Assembly: GCA_011799875.1 (NCBI GenBank)
Contig: CM022301.1
Coordinates: forward strand, 86,261,667-86,325,666
Source: Thinopyrum elongatum
Lineage: Eukaryota; Streptophyta; Magnoliopsida; Poales; Poaceae
Direction of reading: 5' to 3'
Length of the DNA stretch: 64,000 bases
The notes below the pieces were generated by a model. That model was not told the DNA's origin. It searched no databases and saw only the letters and a list, made by a program, of their open reading frames with translations. A program made the position numbers and the translations under genes. Shown here piece by piece: positions 1 through 11,179 of the stretch. Position 1 is the stretch's first letter, and each line of letters begins with the position of its first letter.

Positions 1-1168
1 GCCAATAATCTTGTTCATATCAAAACTATTCATATGGATATATAAGATCTCGACAGAATCTAGCACCATTGATAGGCTATCCATGAACAAACTCTTCATT
101 GAGCATAGAACATAATATTAGTAAAAAATGTGTACTCCAAGATGATATAGAACTTATGCGTAGAAATTTAAAATGCAGCTTATGATTACAAGTGTAGATG
201 ATAATGTACAATACCTCAAGAACTGTGGAGCCAAACACCATCTTGAAATGAGCATAGAGATCATGTATTACACCCAAGGTCTCCAGTTTAGGCGCAGAGA
301 CGACAGTTATTTGCGACGGTGAATAACTAGAATCAAGGATCAACCTTTGAAGTGAAGGGGCATCTTCGATGATGAGCTGCCTTCCGTCAAAAGAAATTTC
401 AATTCTTACAAGGTTAGGCGACTTTATTTGGAGACAACCGATTCTAACTGTGAAAATAAGCACCAAGCACTCCAGGGCAGGGCAACTGGAGTGGATGATG
501 CTATGCAATGAGGCCTCCGATATACGAACCCGCACAAGTGAAAGTTTTTTGAGAAATGGGAGTCGAAGGTTTAGTACCAGATTGTCTGGTAGGTAGCACA
601 ACGCAAAGGTGGCGGTGTGGAGAGAGGAGGAAAACCGCGAGATGGACATCGGTGCTGAGGGCACAAGTACATGGCATTCGGTATCTGGTAGGTGATTTCC
701 GGGGGAATAGTAGAACTCAAGCAGCTGTAGTTCTGTGAATTCAGGGGATTTCAGCCAGGCGTCCACCGTGCAAGGCATGCTATGCTTGCTCAGGTAGCAT
801 GATGGGATGCAGAGGCTTTGAACGGAGCCCTGGTGGGAGGAGATGATGGCTCTGGGGAGTTCAAAATCATTAAAGAGAGATAGTTGACGACAATCGAGAT
901 TAATGGGAGCGACACGCCATAGAGGGTGCCACCGAGTTGAGAGGACTTGGGTGCGGCAGCAATCCTTGGTGGGGAGAAGCGAGATGATCTCCCCAAGGAT
1001 GGCGTCCGGGAGATCGTTGATGCGGTCCACCCAAGAATCTATGGGTTCCTGGGATCCGGTGGGGGTGGGCTCACCGCTTCTCCCCGCATTGTCGGGTGCG
1101 GGATCTACAACAGGCGTCGCCGCTGGCGGGAGCCTCATCTTCTTGGCGCTGGGGTCACCCGACTCCAT
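1..1168 (-). CDS. F-box/LRR (FBD-type) protein, 5' part of gene, two exons visible
   Basis: Probable substrate-recognition subunit of an SCF ubiquitin ligase. The chosen ATG is at 1168, giving a start MESGDPS. An F-box lies about 45-90 residues in, with the core LPDAILGEIISLLPTKD followed by a conserved WHPLW. After it come leucine-rich repeat-like strands such as CPALECLVLI and SPNLVRIEISF. Exon 1 ends at 215 at a CTTGAG/GTAT donor, phase 0. Exon 2 begins at 93 after an AG and reads in phase to the window edge (SLFMDSLSMVLDSVEIL...), typical of the region before the FBD domain; the intron is 94-214. The 3' end lies outside the window. The frame stays open upstream to an ATG at 1387, but those 73 residues are low-complexity and look like translated leader. 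This is a very large family in grasses, so the substrate cannot be named. Confidence 0.8.
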
Positions 1169-1387
1169 TTTCCTTGAGGGCGTCGCGTCGAGCTCACAGA
1201 TTTGAGCAGAGTAACGAATGACGAGCCTAGTTGTAGTGTGAGTGAAGAAGAAGGGGAGCTGGGGTTTTCTGTAGTAGTGAGGAAGAAGGGGAGTTGGGGT
1301 TTTCTGTAGGAGTGAGGTGAGGAATTTGGGGGTACGAGTGGAGTGAGCTGACGTGAGGTGGGTGGGAGTGAGGAGGAAGAAGTGCAC

Positions 1388-1764
1388 CCAGGTTTTTTTA
1401 GGGGGCGGTGTGCTGGGTAGCGCCTCTCATTAAGTAAATATATGGCCTTTTGAATTGATTTTATTATTTACTAGGGTGGATGGGCTCTTTTGTCTTGGGC
1501 CCAAAGAAACAATTACTACTAGTATAGTGGAGACACTCTACAACTACCTAGAAAAACAATTACTACTAGTACAGTGGATACACTACTGCTTCTGGCTCCT
1601 CCGAGGTCATCGAAACGTCTCCCGCTACTGAATGCCGTTTTACTTTGGGTCACCGACATGCGGGCCATGCAGCACGCGGGCCCAAATGCCACCCACCAAA
1701 TTAGAAGGCGGTATGCAGGCGGAGAGTCACCCCAGTCGTAGCACGGCAGTAACGAGCCATCATG
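1388..1764. promoter_or_regulatory. Upstream region of the F-box gene
   Basis: On the minus strand a TATATTTAC motif at about 1436-1446 lies 50-60 bases before the first ATG of the F-box frame and is a candidate TATA box. The leader after it is CT-rich, as in many plant 5' UTRs. Further right, a short direct repeat (AATTACTACTAGTA, near 1510 and 1557, period about 47) is visible. No gene is seen here. Confidence 0.35.
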
Positions 1765-1884
1765 TCACAAAACCCCACCTCCCCGCAGTCTAAGTTTGAC
1801 GGACGAAGCAACCATCATTTCACTCTTCGCTGAATCCCCTTCTCCCTCACCGTCTTCAAGAAAGCCAACACTTGCATCTGCCAT
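1765..1884 (-). CDS. 39-codon small ORF, member of a three-copy local repeat
   Basis: The ATG at 1884 opens a short frame beginning MADASVGFLEDGEGEGD and ending in a TGA at 1765-1767. It is listed because a diverged copy at 22657-22767 on the other strand keeps the same start, length and acidic pattern (GFLE...GE.DSAK.E.MVASS), and a broken copy lies near 22085-22270. Nucleotide similarity continues about 130 bases past the stop, so the repeat unit is larger than the ORF. It may be a small peptide, the edge of a mobile repeat, or a gene fragment. The function is unknown. It lies head to head with the gene at 2033, 148 bases away. Confidence 0.3.
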   Translation of the reverse strand: MADASVGFLEDGEGEGDSAKSEMMVASSVKLRLRGGGVL

Positions 1885-2032
1885 TGTTCTTCTCTCCCAA
1901 CGAAGGGTGTTGGTATATTTTCTTTCAGAAAAAAGAACTTTTGCAAAGCAGTAACCGATCCTCACTCTCTTTTTTGTTTCATTGTCATTGCGATTGTGTT
2001 TTCCTTTCAGTTGTCTCCTATTCTTCAGTTTC

Positions 2033-2845
2033 ATGATGGACCAAGGAGAACCAGATAAAGATCTACCGATGTTGGAGCAGACACAGGAGGATGATCCCCA
2101 CGAGACGGAGAGCTCCAAGAAGATGGAGGCCGCCACCAAGCCGACCCCAGATACACTCACGGCTACTACTGAGATGGTCAACGCCCCGTTTGAGGTTACA
2201 GCCCCGTGGCCCTGCAGGAGCAGTTTTCCCCCTTCGAGGATGTGCCCCCCCACTGAGCTGCCCAAGGTGATTTTCTTCTTTGCCGATCTCGATTGTGGTT
2301 TTTCATCTAAGTATGTGGTGATAAATAATGCAAAATTTATTAGCTTCGATACCATGCTACCTTCCCTGTCATGCATACTTTTGACTCTACATAGTGGTTT
2401 AAATAAATTGTATTTTTTATATTGGAAAGTAATCAAAATTCGTTTCTGTTTCAGTTAGAGCCCTGATGCAGACAAGGATTGTGTGGTTGTACATGTCACT
2501 CGCTATGAGGCGGATGACCTGAATATACGCACTGGGAAAACAAAGTTCTTAGGCTGTTGGATCCTGGAAGCCATTTGAACTTATACCAAAGTCGAGATGT
2601 ATTCCAGCCTCACTGTTATCAGGCGTGTACTGAAGCACAAGAAGTTCAAAGCTACTCCTTCGTTTGTGAGGCATACTGTTCTTGTCAAGCTTACGCAGGA
2701 AGATGATGTGGCATGCCTCCACAAGCAAGTTTATGAGTGGCAAGGCCACAAGGTTATCTTCAGGAAGGTTCATAGGATTGAGCTGCTGCCGGACGTCCTC
2801 GATGATGTTCATGGCAAGGTCCGTCTTGTGTCCATCCCAAATTAG
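2033..2845 (+). pseudogene. Unrecognised small two-exon gene with an in-frame TGA
   Basis: Exon 1 is 2033-2266, from MMDQGEPDKDLP to a CCCAAG/GTGA donor, phase 0. It encodes a hydrophilic, Thr/Glu/Pro-rich segment. Exon 2 starts at 2459 after TTAG; the alternative CAG acceptor at 2454 runs at once into TGA. It reads SPDADKDCVVVHVTRYEADD... to a TGA at 2576-2578, and the same frame continues open to 2845, encoding a basic, more ordered segment (VIRRVLKHKKF, VLVKLTQEDDVACLHKQ, VIFRKVHRIELLPDVLDD). One substitution therefore seems to split an otherwise intact frame; CGA to TGA at a CG site would explain it. No known domain is recognised. It may be a recent pseudogene, or the second segment may be used separately from its own ATG at 2597. 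Confidence 0.45.
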
Positions 2846-5054
2846 ATCGAGGCATGAAATAGTAGCCCCAGCTAGTGTTTAAAAGTAGTTTGGATTGTGT
2901 CTAATTATCCGAACCTTTCCTATTATCGAGCCCTCTAGAGCTAGTACTCTGTTTGAATCCGTCTATGGAACTACTGCTACTTTTGTGTGCCCGTGAATCA
3001 TGTGAGAACCATGCTAATTGTTGCCGAAGCAGATGCGTCCTCACTAGTTTTTTCATGTAATATGGCATGGTAAGACATAAGTTGTCACAGTTTATCATAT
3101 GAGTAGTGTGTGTTTGATGAAATAGAGTACTTGTTCGAGAACTATGCGCCGACGTATACATAGGGTACGTAAGGCTGGTTAACTACGTGTAAACACTGTT
3201 GGTGTTACCCCACTTGTAAGCAGTTGTGCAAAACACGACACATTGGCTCAGCTTGCTTCAACACTAGAAAAGTCGGCTATCAACCAGCTAACAATCAATA
3301 ATCTGCTGTCTGACATATAAGCAACTACGTATCTTTTTACAGTGGTTCATGCAGTTAACTGAGGCCACAATGTAAATTCCAAACGTTCACACGCTAGTCC
3401 AGCGTTCATGTGGAACATTCCCATTAAACTTGGCTTCATAAAATACTTGAAAAGCATAAGTTAAGCAATTTTATACATCTCAATGATTCATAGAACATAA
3501 CAAACATTTACTAGTTCACAGCAAAAGACAAAGTTGTGAGAAGGTTTACAAATCAGGAAAAATCAAGCAAGGCTTCTCTGAGCAAAGGGCCTCCCTAGGC
3601 AGGCTTTAATTTCCTGGAGTTCACTCTGGTTTTTCTTGTTGCCACCATCCAGGGTTAGGTTCTCGCATTCCAGAATAACCAATTATAATTGTGCTCTCAG
3701 TTGGAATACTGAACTGAACCATGTAGTGTACTGACCATCTGAACTTCTTGTGCAGTTCCACTAAATTTAAGCACCGCTATTTGCAGAAATAAGCAGACCA
3801 CAATGCCTCTTGTCCATGCACCTATCCCAAAAACCTCCATGCAGCCATGCCAGCTAGTCCTCTATCCATCCGTGAATTGGGAGAAAGTGCATTCCCGACT
3901 AGGATGAAGTTGTTTTCGCTCGTCCCTGCACTGCAATCAGGAAGTAAAATATACGAATCAGCTTCTTTTAGATTGCGTTGGTCATTCTACCTAGTTACTA
4001 ACAATGTAGGAATACCTGGAAGACGGGAGGTTAGACGACGACAGCTAGGAATAGCCATCTCATTTTGTGCAGTTCTACTAAAACTGAGGTGTGTACTTTT
4101 GATTGCACAGATAGAAATGGTATGGAGGCAGACATCCCTGTTTGTGCAAATATGAAATACAATTATTTAAACAGTGACAGTTATTTGTAGTGGCATATGA
4201 TTAACAACAGCATCTATTGTGTTATAATTGGCACTACATTGACAGTATGAAAGTGCCATTAAGTAAGAAGTAGCATCACATCACATCAACACTGCCACTA
4301 GATTAACATGCAGAACAATAGCATTAGTATTACTGTCATGAGAGTAGCACATGGTCAGTAAATGTGCAATCAAATTTGTGCAGTTCCACTGGGATGAAGC
4401 AATATTAGTGGTGTGAGATTTAAGTGTAACTGCAAAAACACAATTCATGGGAAATAAAGCAATACGGAAGCACTTCATAAAATGGTGGTGGCATTGCTTC
4501 AATTTATCGACGACACTAGACCATTACTTAATAGTGACATTAGGTGGCATTGCTTCAATTTATCGACGGCACTAGACCATTACTTAATGGTGACATTTGG
4601 TGGCATTGCTTCATTCTTCATGTGATTTTACATTAACGGTAGCGATACGGGCGTAGGGACAGTAGGGGCATAAAGTGGTGAGGCAGATGTGGTTGCCAAG
4701 AGCGGCAAACATTCAGGCAGCATGTCTACATTTATCCCATTTTTTATCTCCTCAGCGACATTTTCCTATGTGAGCACATGAAATCTAGACCTGCTCATTC
4801 TCATTTGCATTGTCCCCCAACACCGCTCACTTTCTTTCCTTTTTCGACCAAGAGACAGGTCCACTTTCCCCCACCCTTCGCCATCCACCCCGCTTTCTTC
4901 GCCTTTTCAACCAAGAGACCGGTTGGGTAGCCAGTATCTACTACTTTCCCCCGTTTCCTCTTAGAACCAAGTCCTAGATTCATGCTACAGCTTTCCTACT
5001 TTCTTCCCTGTTTGAACCAACTCTTAGATTCGACTGTATGAACTAGCTTTACCT
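2846..5054. other. Intergenic or intronic stretch without a confident gene
   Basis: AT-rich sequence with several short open stretches but no convincing gene. On the minus strand about 3571-3658 reads as a possible final exon (NLTLDGGNKKNQSELQEIK and on to ACLGRPFAQRSLA, then TGA) after a GAG acceptor. It could belong to the minus-strand gene suggested at 5.2-5.5 kb, but the intervening exons could not be traced. The phrase GTGCAGTTC.ACT recurs near 3755, 4068 and 4380. No RNA gene was recognised. Confidence 0.3.
4491..4612. repeat. 56-bp tandem repeat, just over two copies
   Basis: The segment beginning GCATTGCTTCAATTTATCGA starts at 4491 and again at 4547, and its first bases return at 4603, so the period is 56. 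The two full copies differ at only a few positions, which suggests a fairly recent local duplication. Confidence 0.8.
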
Positions 5055-5174
5055 CTAATAATAGTAAAAGTCTAGGTGGCTTTGGAACAGCCGACAGAAG
5101 TAGAAAAAGATCCACACGCAGCCATGTGGGGAGCTGGGGAAGTAGAGCAAGGCAGGTTTCGAAGGATTATATAC

Positions 5175-5533
5175 CTGAGGGTCATCGGGATGTGGCAAAC
5201 ATGGCGTCGGGAGGCCGCATCTTGGCCACAATTCCGCAGGGAGGAAGAAGGGGTCGGAGGCCCTCCCGAGCTGGCGCTGTCTCAGAGAGAATGGCACGGC
5301 CGTCGATCGGGACGCGCGGGCAGCTGTTGGTCTCCTCCCTCGCCGCCGACGACTGCGTGAATGATGCACCTACACCCCTGCCCCGGCCGAGGTGGTACGA
5401 CCGGATTTGTGACCAGCCGTGAGCAGAGAGAGAGTGTGGCCACCTATCTCTTGCTTAGATCTGGAGAGCATGAGAGAGTGAAAGAGAGGAACCCTAGTAA
5501 AGCAAGCGCCGAGGCTCCTGCTTATATATATAG
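5175..5533 (-). CDS. Possible promoter and first exon of a minus-strand gene
   Basis: On the minus strand a TATA box (CTATATATATAAGC, 5522-5533) is followed by a leader and by an ATG at 5369. That frame gives a basic N-terminus (MHHSRSRRRRGRRPTAARA) and runs 65 codons to a good donor, CCTCAG/GTATAT, with the exon ending at 5175 in phase 0. GC content rises across the exon, as in many grass first exons. No domain is recognised and the downstream exons are uncertain. The sequence just upstream holds a short tandem repeat and is cut by the G1 insertion 171 bases above the TATA box. It could also be a non-coding transcript start. Confidence 0.3.
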
Positions 5534-5631
5534 TGGAGTGATTTTGTTGTAGCAACCGTTATTAAATTGAATATGCGCGAACCACTATTTTCATTTAAAG
5601 TTCAAGTACAAATAAAACTCGATCAATAACG

Positions 5632-5688
5632 TGCCACCGCTTCCAGGTTGCACTATCAAGCCACCGCTTCCAGGTCGCAGTATCATTC
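5632..5688. repeat. 28-bp tandem repeat in the upstream region
   Basis: GCCACCGCTTCCAGGT..CA occurs twice with a period of 28 (about 5632 and 5660), separated by short AT-containing sequence. It lies about 100-165 bases upstream of the TATA box at 5522-5533 and directly before the G1 insertion site. Confidence 0.6.
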
Positions 5689-5704
5689 ACGTGCGGTCCC
5701 CGAC

Positions 5705-6153
5705 TGTCAGTGTCAAAACCAGTAGACCTCGGGGTAGGGGGTCCCGAGCTGTGGATCTAGGATCGATGGGTAACAAGGGACGAAGAACACAGTGTTTACC
5801 CAGGTTCGGGCCCTCTCGAAGAGGTGATACCCTACGTCCTGCTTGATTGTATTGATTGTATAACATGGTTTACAGAGTAGATCTACCTCGAGATCAGTAT
5901 GAGCTAAACCCTAGGCTACGGGGGATGAAGATAGCTCTCCCCCTAATGACTACAACCCTCGGTTTATATAGACACCGATAGGGTTAGGGTTACCGAAGAT
6001 AGATTACAACAAGAGGGAAAGATATCTCGTCCACCCTTGACTTGGAGGACACACCATGGCTTCACAGGTCTCCGGTCACCACACGGCTCCACCAGTCCGG
6101 CCCATGCACAATGGGCCGTCGCCCTGAGGACCCCTTAGTCCATGACTCCCTCA
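5705..6153 (-). repeat. G1 3' LTR (left copy)
   Basis: It matches 14740-15188 along its whole length. On the element strand it begins TGAGGGAGTCATGGAC and ends in ACTGACA. A TATA motif (CTATATAAACC, minus strand) lies at about 5965-5975. The polypurine tract follows at 6154 on the plus strand. Confidence 0.93.
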
Positions 6154-6599
6154 GTAGCCCCCAAACTTGCCTCCAACGCCGAGACTTGTATCCGGTATCC
6201 ATTCCGACCAGTATTCAGTTTGCGGGGCGAGTTCCTCAGCAAGTCTTCCCCATGTTCAATACCAAGTGACGTTCGGAGTCTAAAACGGCTGTTTTACTTA
6301 ACACCGAAGGTAGTAATAAAAATACCGCTCAAGCGCAAATAGTGCCTTTATCTGACACCTTTTTCTCCTTCAACGAAGAGTCGCTTCCGGCCATAACGCC
6401 AAGCACTTACTATTTCTCGAAGCGCGGATCAAGGCTGACGCCCCGCTTGACACGTCCCTTCAAGGTGGAGATCGTGTCCCGCTTTTCGGGGGATATGGTT
6501 AATGATTTCGATTCCCCTCCCCGCTCATAACATTGCGGAGATATCATGAAGTGCAGAGGTCAACAGCGTGAAAAAAGGGACCTCTGGCCTGCCCACAGT

Positions 6600-6734
6600 C
6601 TATAAGGGGGGGGGGGGGCACTACAGTCTGCATCCCATGCCTTCTCCTACCTTCCGCACTCGCGATTCTTCAGAGCTCCAGCGCCCTTTCTCCCTACTTC
6701 CATAGCCAATCCCACTTTACCTCCTTCGACCATG
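6600..6734 (+). promoter_or_regulatory. TATA box and leader of the antisense gene in G1
   Basis: CTATAA at 6600-6605 is followed directly by 13 G residues (6606-6618), then about 110 bases of leader with CT-rich stretches, and an ATG in good context (GACCATGG) at 6732. This promoter is internal to the element and points against the retroelement's own transcription. Confidence 0.55.
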
Positions 6735-9700
6735 GCCGGATCCGGCGCCAATGGGAAGTGGGAGGCCTCTTCCATCACCAACGAGGATATACTGAAGCTG
6801 AAGGAGGCCGGTTACTTGCCAGCCAACGTCGCCCATCGAGCCCCTGAAGAGGGTCAGGTCATCCCTATGCCTGAGCCGGGCGAAAGGGTAGTTTTTCTCC
6901 CCCATTTCCTTAGGGGGCTTGGATTTCCACTCCACCCCTTTGTACGAGGGCTAATGTTTTACTATGGGATGGATTTCCACGATCTAGCCCCCAACTCCCT
7001 CCTCCACATTTCGACCTTCATCGTCGTCTGTGAAGTTCTCCTCCGGGTCGAGCCGCACTTTGGCTTATGGCTGAAGGTGTTTAACGTGAAGCCCAAGGTT
7101 GTCGGCGGCAAGCACGCGGACTGCGGACGGGCCATGATCAGCAAGCTGACATGGGTCCAGAGGCCGGACGGCCACTTCGTCGACACCGTCTGGATGTGGT
7201 ATAAGGAGTGGTTCTATATCACAGAGCGGAGGGAGGCCGCATGGGGAGCGGCCCCCGCCTTCCTGTCCGGACCCCCCACCAGATTGGCCTCTTGGATCAC
7301 CAAGAGTCCAGACTGGGGATGTGTTGCCGACGCCAGAGCGCTGTAGAAGTGCATTGACAATGTAATAGAGACCGACGCGAAGCTGGTCGACGTGTTACAG
7401 ATCATGCTCCACCGCGGGCTCCTCCCTTGCCAAGAGAGGGCCAAGCCCATGTGGGAGTATGAGCCCGAGGATCCGGCCACTGTGCGGCACCTCTTCGGCA
7501 CGACTCCTGACAAGATATGGGGCCAACTATTCCAGCCCCAGAAGGAGTGGCCGGCTGAGGGGAAGGACATCGGTTTTGACGCCGCGAATCCCCCAAGGGG
7601 GGTGAGTGGCATGTCTCTTCGAAGAGTATTCGGATATTCATATTACGTGAGATTTGATCTAACCTGGTTATGTGGATTTTGCAGGGCTGGCTCGCCAAGG
7701 CCAAGAAGATGAGCGGCCCGGCACTGCTGCCGGAGGGGCCCCGATCAGAGCAGCTGGAGAAGATGCTGGTTGTGGTGCCCTATAAGGCGCCCGCTAAGAA
7801 GGGCAAGAAGCAAGAGGCACCGGAGGCCAGGGAGGGCCTCCGCTGCAGGATCCGTCCAGGCAACCGGTCCGGAGATGCTGCGGCCTCATCCGTACAGGAT
7901 GGGGGCGAGGAGAAGGAGGACGAAGAGGAGAGTGCCTCTTTGCACTCCAAAAAGAGGCCGGCATCCGAGGACGCCGAGGAGGTCCAACCTCCCCGACCCC
8001 AAAGAGACGACACCAGCCTAAGCTGGTTATACCTGACAGCTCGGATGACGAGAAGTCCGAGGCATCCGAGGGGCTCCCAAAGAAGGGATCCAGGGTCAAG
8101 CCCCCTGCCAGCAGGTAAGGTGTCTGTATTTTTAGCTATTATGCTTTCAGTAGTTTGTTTTAGTTGAAGGTTAACCCCTCCGAATTGCAGTCCCCCGCAT
8201 GAGCGCCCCACCGAGCAAATCTCGGAAGGGACGTCTCCACCCGCCGAGCTAGTGGACAGTGGGTCTATGGTGCACTCCACGCCTCATTTGGTCCCCGAAG
8301 AGGCTGAGGAGGTGCAGTCCCAAAGAACTCCTCCTCCGAACACGGAGGGGGAGGTAGATGCCGTAATGGCCGAGGTCAATACCTCAGTCACCGAAGACCA
8401 GGAGGGAGCGTCCCTCCTGGCCGACGAGGGAAAAGAGTCCGGGCCATCCGGACCCCCTCCGTCGACCGCTCCCGAGCCTCCAAGGCCCTCGACGGCACAG
8501 ATTCCTCCCAGCGGGGAGGGGGCCGGGGAGCCAACGCCAGCGCCGAACACCTCCGCACGGGCGGTGGTGGGCTGGCTGGACACGCTGGAGGAGTTGGTGA
8601 GCAACTCCGTCATCGTTGAAGGGCACCGCACCCTTATGGGTGCGGTTATGCAGAGTGTTCGGTCCGTCCAATCCGGAATGAACGATGCTGTCCAAGGCCT
8701 TCTAACAGGCTTTGAGGTAAGTCAAGTAATGATCCTTCCTTATAATGCGGTTATAGTTCTTAATTTAAGTAGGCCGCATACATAGCAGCCCCCGAGACTC
8801 TGCCAGGATCTCCGAAGAGACCTGCAGAGGATCAAATTCGGTAGGTGGGTTAACAATGTCGACATTTCTGATGCTAACGCAAGCATCTTTCGTGGCCGCA
8901 GTTGCTAATGCCGCGGCGTTAGAGGAGATGGATCGGAAGCTCAAGCTTTCCATCAAGAGCTGGACCTTGTCAACAAATGGCTTGACGAGGCACAAGGTAA
9001 GCTATGTAAAAAGATGTGTATTTGCCAGATAGGGACTGGCCAAACCATTGACTGATCCTTTATCTTGATGATCCTGCAGCTGCTGCCGCTGAGGTCGAGG
9101 GCTTAAAGGAGGCCCTTAAGAAAGCTGAGGCTGAGGTGGCCGAAAAGAGGACAGGCGCTGAGAGGGTGGTGTCCGAGCTTGAGCAGGCCAAGCGTGCTGC
9201 TAAGCAGCATGAATCTCGGGTAACCGAGGTCAAAGGGGAGCTCCAGGATGCCGCTGAGAAGCTTGAGGCCCTTGAGAAGGGGCGGGAGGAGCAATCCTCC
9301 CGTCTGTCCAAGGCGGAGAAAGTGCTCCAGGAGGCGAGGAGTGACGCCCGAGGTGTCCGGGAGGAGCTTCGGCAAGCCGCACAAATTGCCAATGGTAAGA
9401 AATATTTATTGCAGAGTGTGTTCGGAGGCAACAGATTCGCCCTGCTGACGAGGGTCTGGCGCTCCGCAAGCGTCTTCGCTGAACTCCCGAAGAATGCATC
9501 GGCTGCGGCGAGGCACTATGCTACTCGCGAGGAGGATTCCACGCAGCGGCTCTTTTGGTCACAGTTTCCGGACTCCGAGCGTCCTCCCCTCCTCAGTGAT
9601 CAAATGAAGCAGCTGATGGAGATGAATCGGATGTTTGAGCTGGCCTTGAAGGACCTCTGTGTCAGCCTGTGGCCGGCCGAGCCCATTCCGGACACCTACT

Positions 9701-9894
9701 TTGACCTTGTGCAAAGGCTGCGGGAGGCGCCGCTCTAGATTGACGCCGTGAAGCGGTCGGCGTGCCTTGAGGGGGCGAGGCTCGCGTTTGCGAAGACCAT
9801 GGTTCATTGGCCAAGGATTAATCCAATGGAGATGGCCACTGGTCCTCCGCCCCAGGGGAAGGAGCATCGCCGCCCCGAGCAGTACTTCGCGTAG
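6732..9894 (+). pseudogene. Antisense, intron-containing gene of the 'putative gypsy-type transposon' family (PF04195-like), degraded
   Basis: Exon 1 (6732-7601, phase 0, donor GGG/GTGAGT) encodes the conserved N-terminal block with DILKLKEAGYLPANV, FLPHFLRGLGFPLHPFVRG and LAPNSLLHISTFI, known from grass proteins labelled Transposase_28. Exon 2 (7685-8114) is charged, exon 3 (8191-8716) is Pro/Ser/Glu-rich, and exons near 8911-8997 and 9080-9394 encode an alanine/glutamate coiled coil (VEGLKEALKKAEAEVAEK). The last exon ends at TAG 9892-9894. Damage: TAG at 7344 and at 9736, both likely CAG changes; a frameshift in a C-run near 7997-8003; and another near 8935. The protein's role is unknown; it is a common passenger of grass Gypsy elements and has no known transposase activity. 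Confidence 0.7.
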
Positions 9895-11179
9895 GTGATG
9901 ATCGGAGCACTGGCGATAGAGGGCCAGTGTTCGAAAAATGTAATGCTTGAGTAGATGTAGCAAGCTTGTACCAAGTGGGATTTATGCTTTATTATGCGCC
10001 CGATGAACTTAGTGATTTAATTTTGACTCCTGTGTGGCTGTATGTTTAGTTCTGAAAGCTACTAGTCATCGGCTTCAGCCCCCAAGTGAATATCACGAAG
10101 GGTGTTTTGTTTCCGCACTGTTACCCTTAGCCAACGTCTTGGTGCCCAGAGGCGGTAGTGCGGGAACGAAACCAGGCGATCAGACTATTCGGTTTACTGC
10201 TTTCACTTAGCCTTAGGAGCTTGATGGTGGGGACTAGGGACTAGCCCCCGGTGTATTTGTGATGTACTTGGGGGTCGAAGCCTGCCCTTTCCGATCACAT
10301 GGTTTGTGTTAAGACGAACCCTTCGTGTGACACGGCGAAATCGCCAACGATTTTTAGAGTCCAACCTCGTCATCGGATCACAGACCCGTTCGCGCTTACT
10401 ATGACGATCAGTTTTCGGCTTTTTCCTCCTGAGGTACTTGACCGGGCGAACTAGTACTACAATCGCAGGGGTTCTCCCTTTGCCCAAACAAGCGGAACAT
10501 AAGGGGCAAACACAGGAGCCGGGCAACCCAACTATTGACCCAAGACATAGTTTGGAACAGATGCATATAGTGCAATATTCGAGACGCCGGACACCTAGCG
10601 GGAAGCGGTGCCAGACTTAAAGATATTGAGCTGATGTATAAATCGAACTCGTAACTGATTAATATATTTTCATGCCGGGCTGTTCGAAGAGCGAGGAGAG
10701 AATCGGAAAGGGACAGAAAAATTGCAAGATGCAGATATCCGAACACCATAAAGGGTATTTATTTCTTGTAAGCTCAGGACGTCTATCCGTACAATTCGAA
10801 CTGCGAAGGCAGTACTTGCAAGAGAGAAAGAAAAAGGAAATTTACAGAGTAAAGGTTGACGCAGAGCCTTGATGCATGAGTTGAAGCCTTCACTGTGCCC
10901 TGCTGCATGTCTGTGCCTTTGCTTCTGATAGGTGGGGTTGGGACCTTCGATGAGACCTTGATGGGCGAGGACCCTGCCAATGAAGCTTTAAACTTGGGGG
11001 TATCCGGAATTGGTCCCCGGGTCGTCCGAAGACGAGGTAATTCCAAAGTTCGGTTTAACCGAACATGTACTTCGGATTAATGTATGCCTTATGGCTGCCC
11101 ATGGTATTTTGAGTGTGAAGTTGTGCTGACGAGGCACGTGGAGCGTGAAGCATGTGGGCATGTCATGGGGCGCATATCG
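9895..11179 (-). other. G1 non-coding internal region shared with G2
   Basis: No coding domain is seen. On the element strand 10530-10060 is clearly similar to 18440-18850 of G2: both have the order GGGAGAACC..TGCGATTGT, AAGCCGAAAACTGA, GGGGCTAGT, CTAAGTGAAAG and GGCTAAGGGT. This ties G1 and G2 to one lineage. An open minus-strand stretch at 10783-11046 shows no known motif. Confidence 0.6.

Noticed and set aside
3847..4155. Plus-strand frame of 102 codons (MPASPLSIRELGE...)
   Set aside because: No domain, no supporting splice or promoter signal and no second copy; length is within chance for this region.
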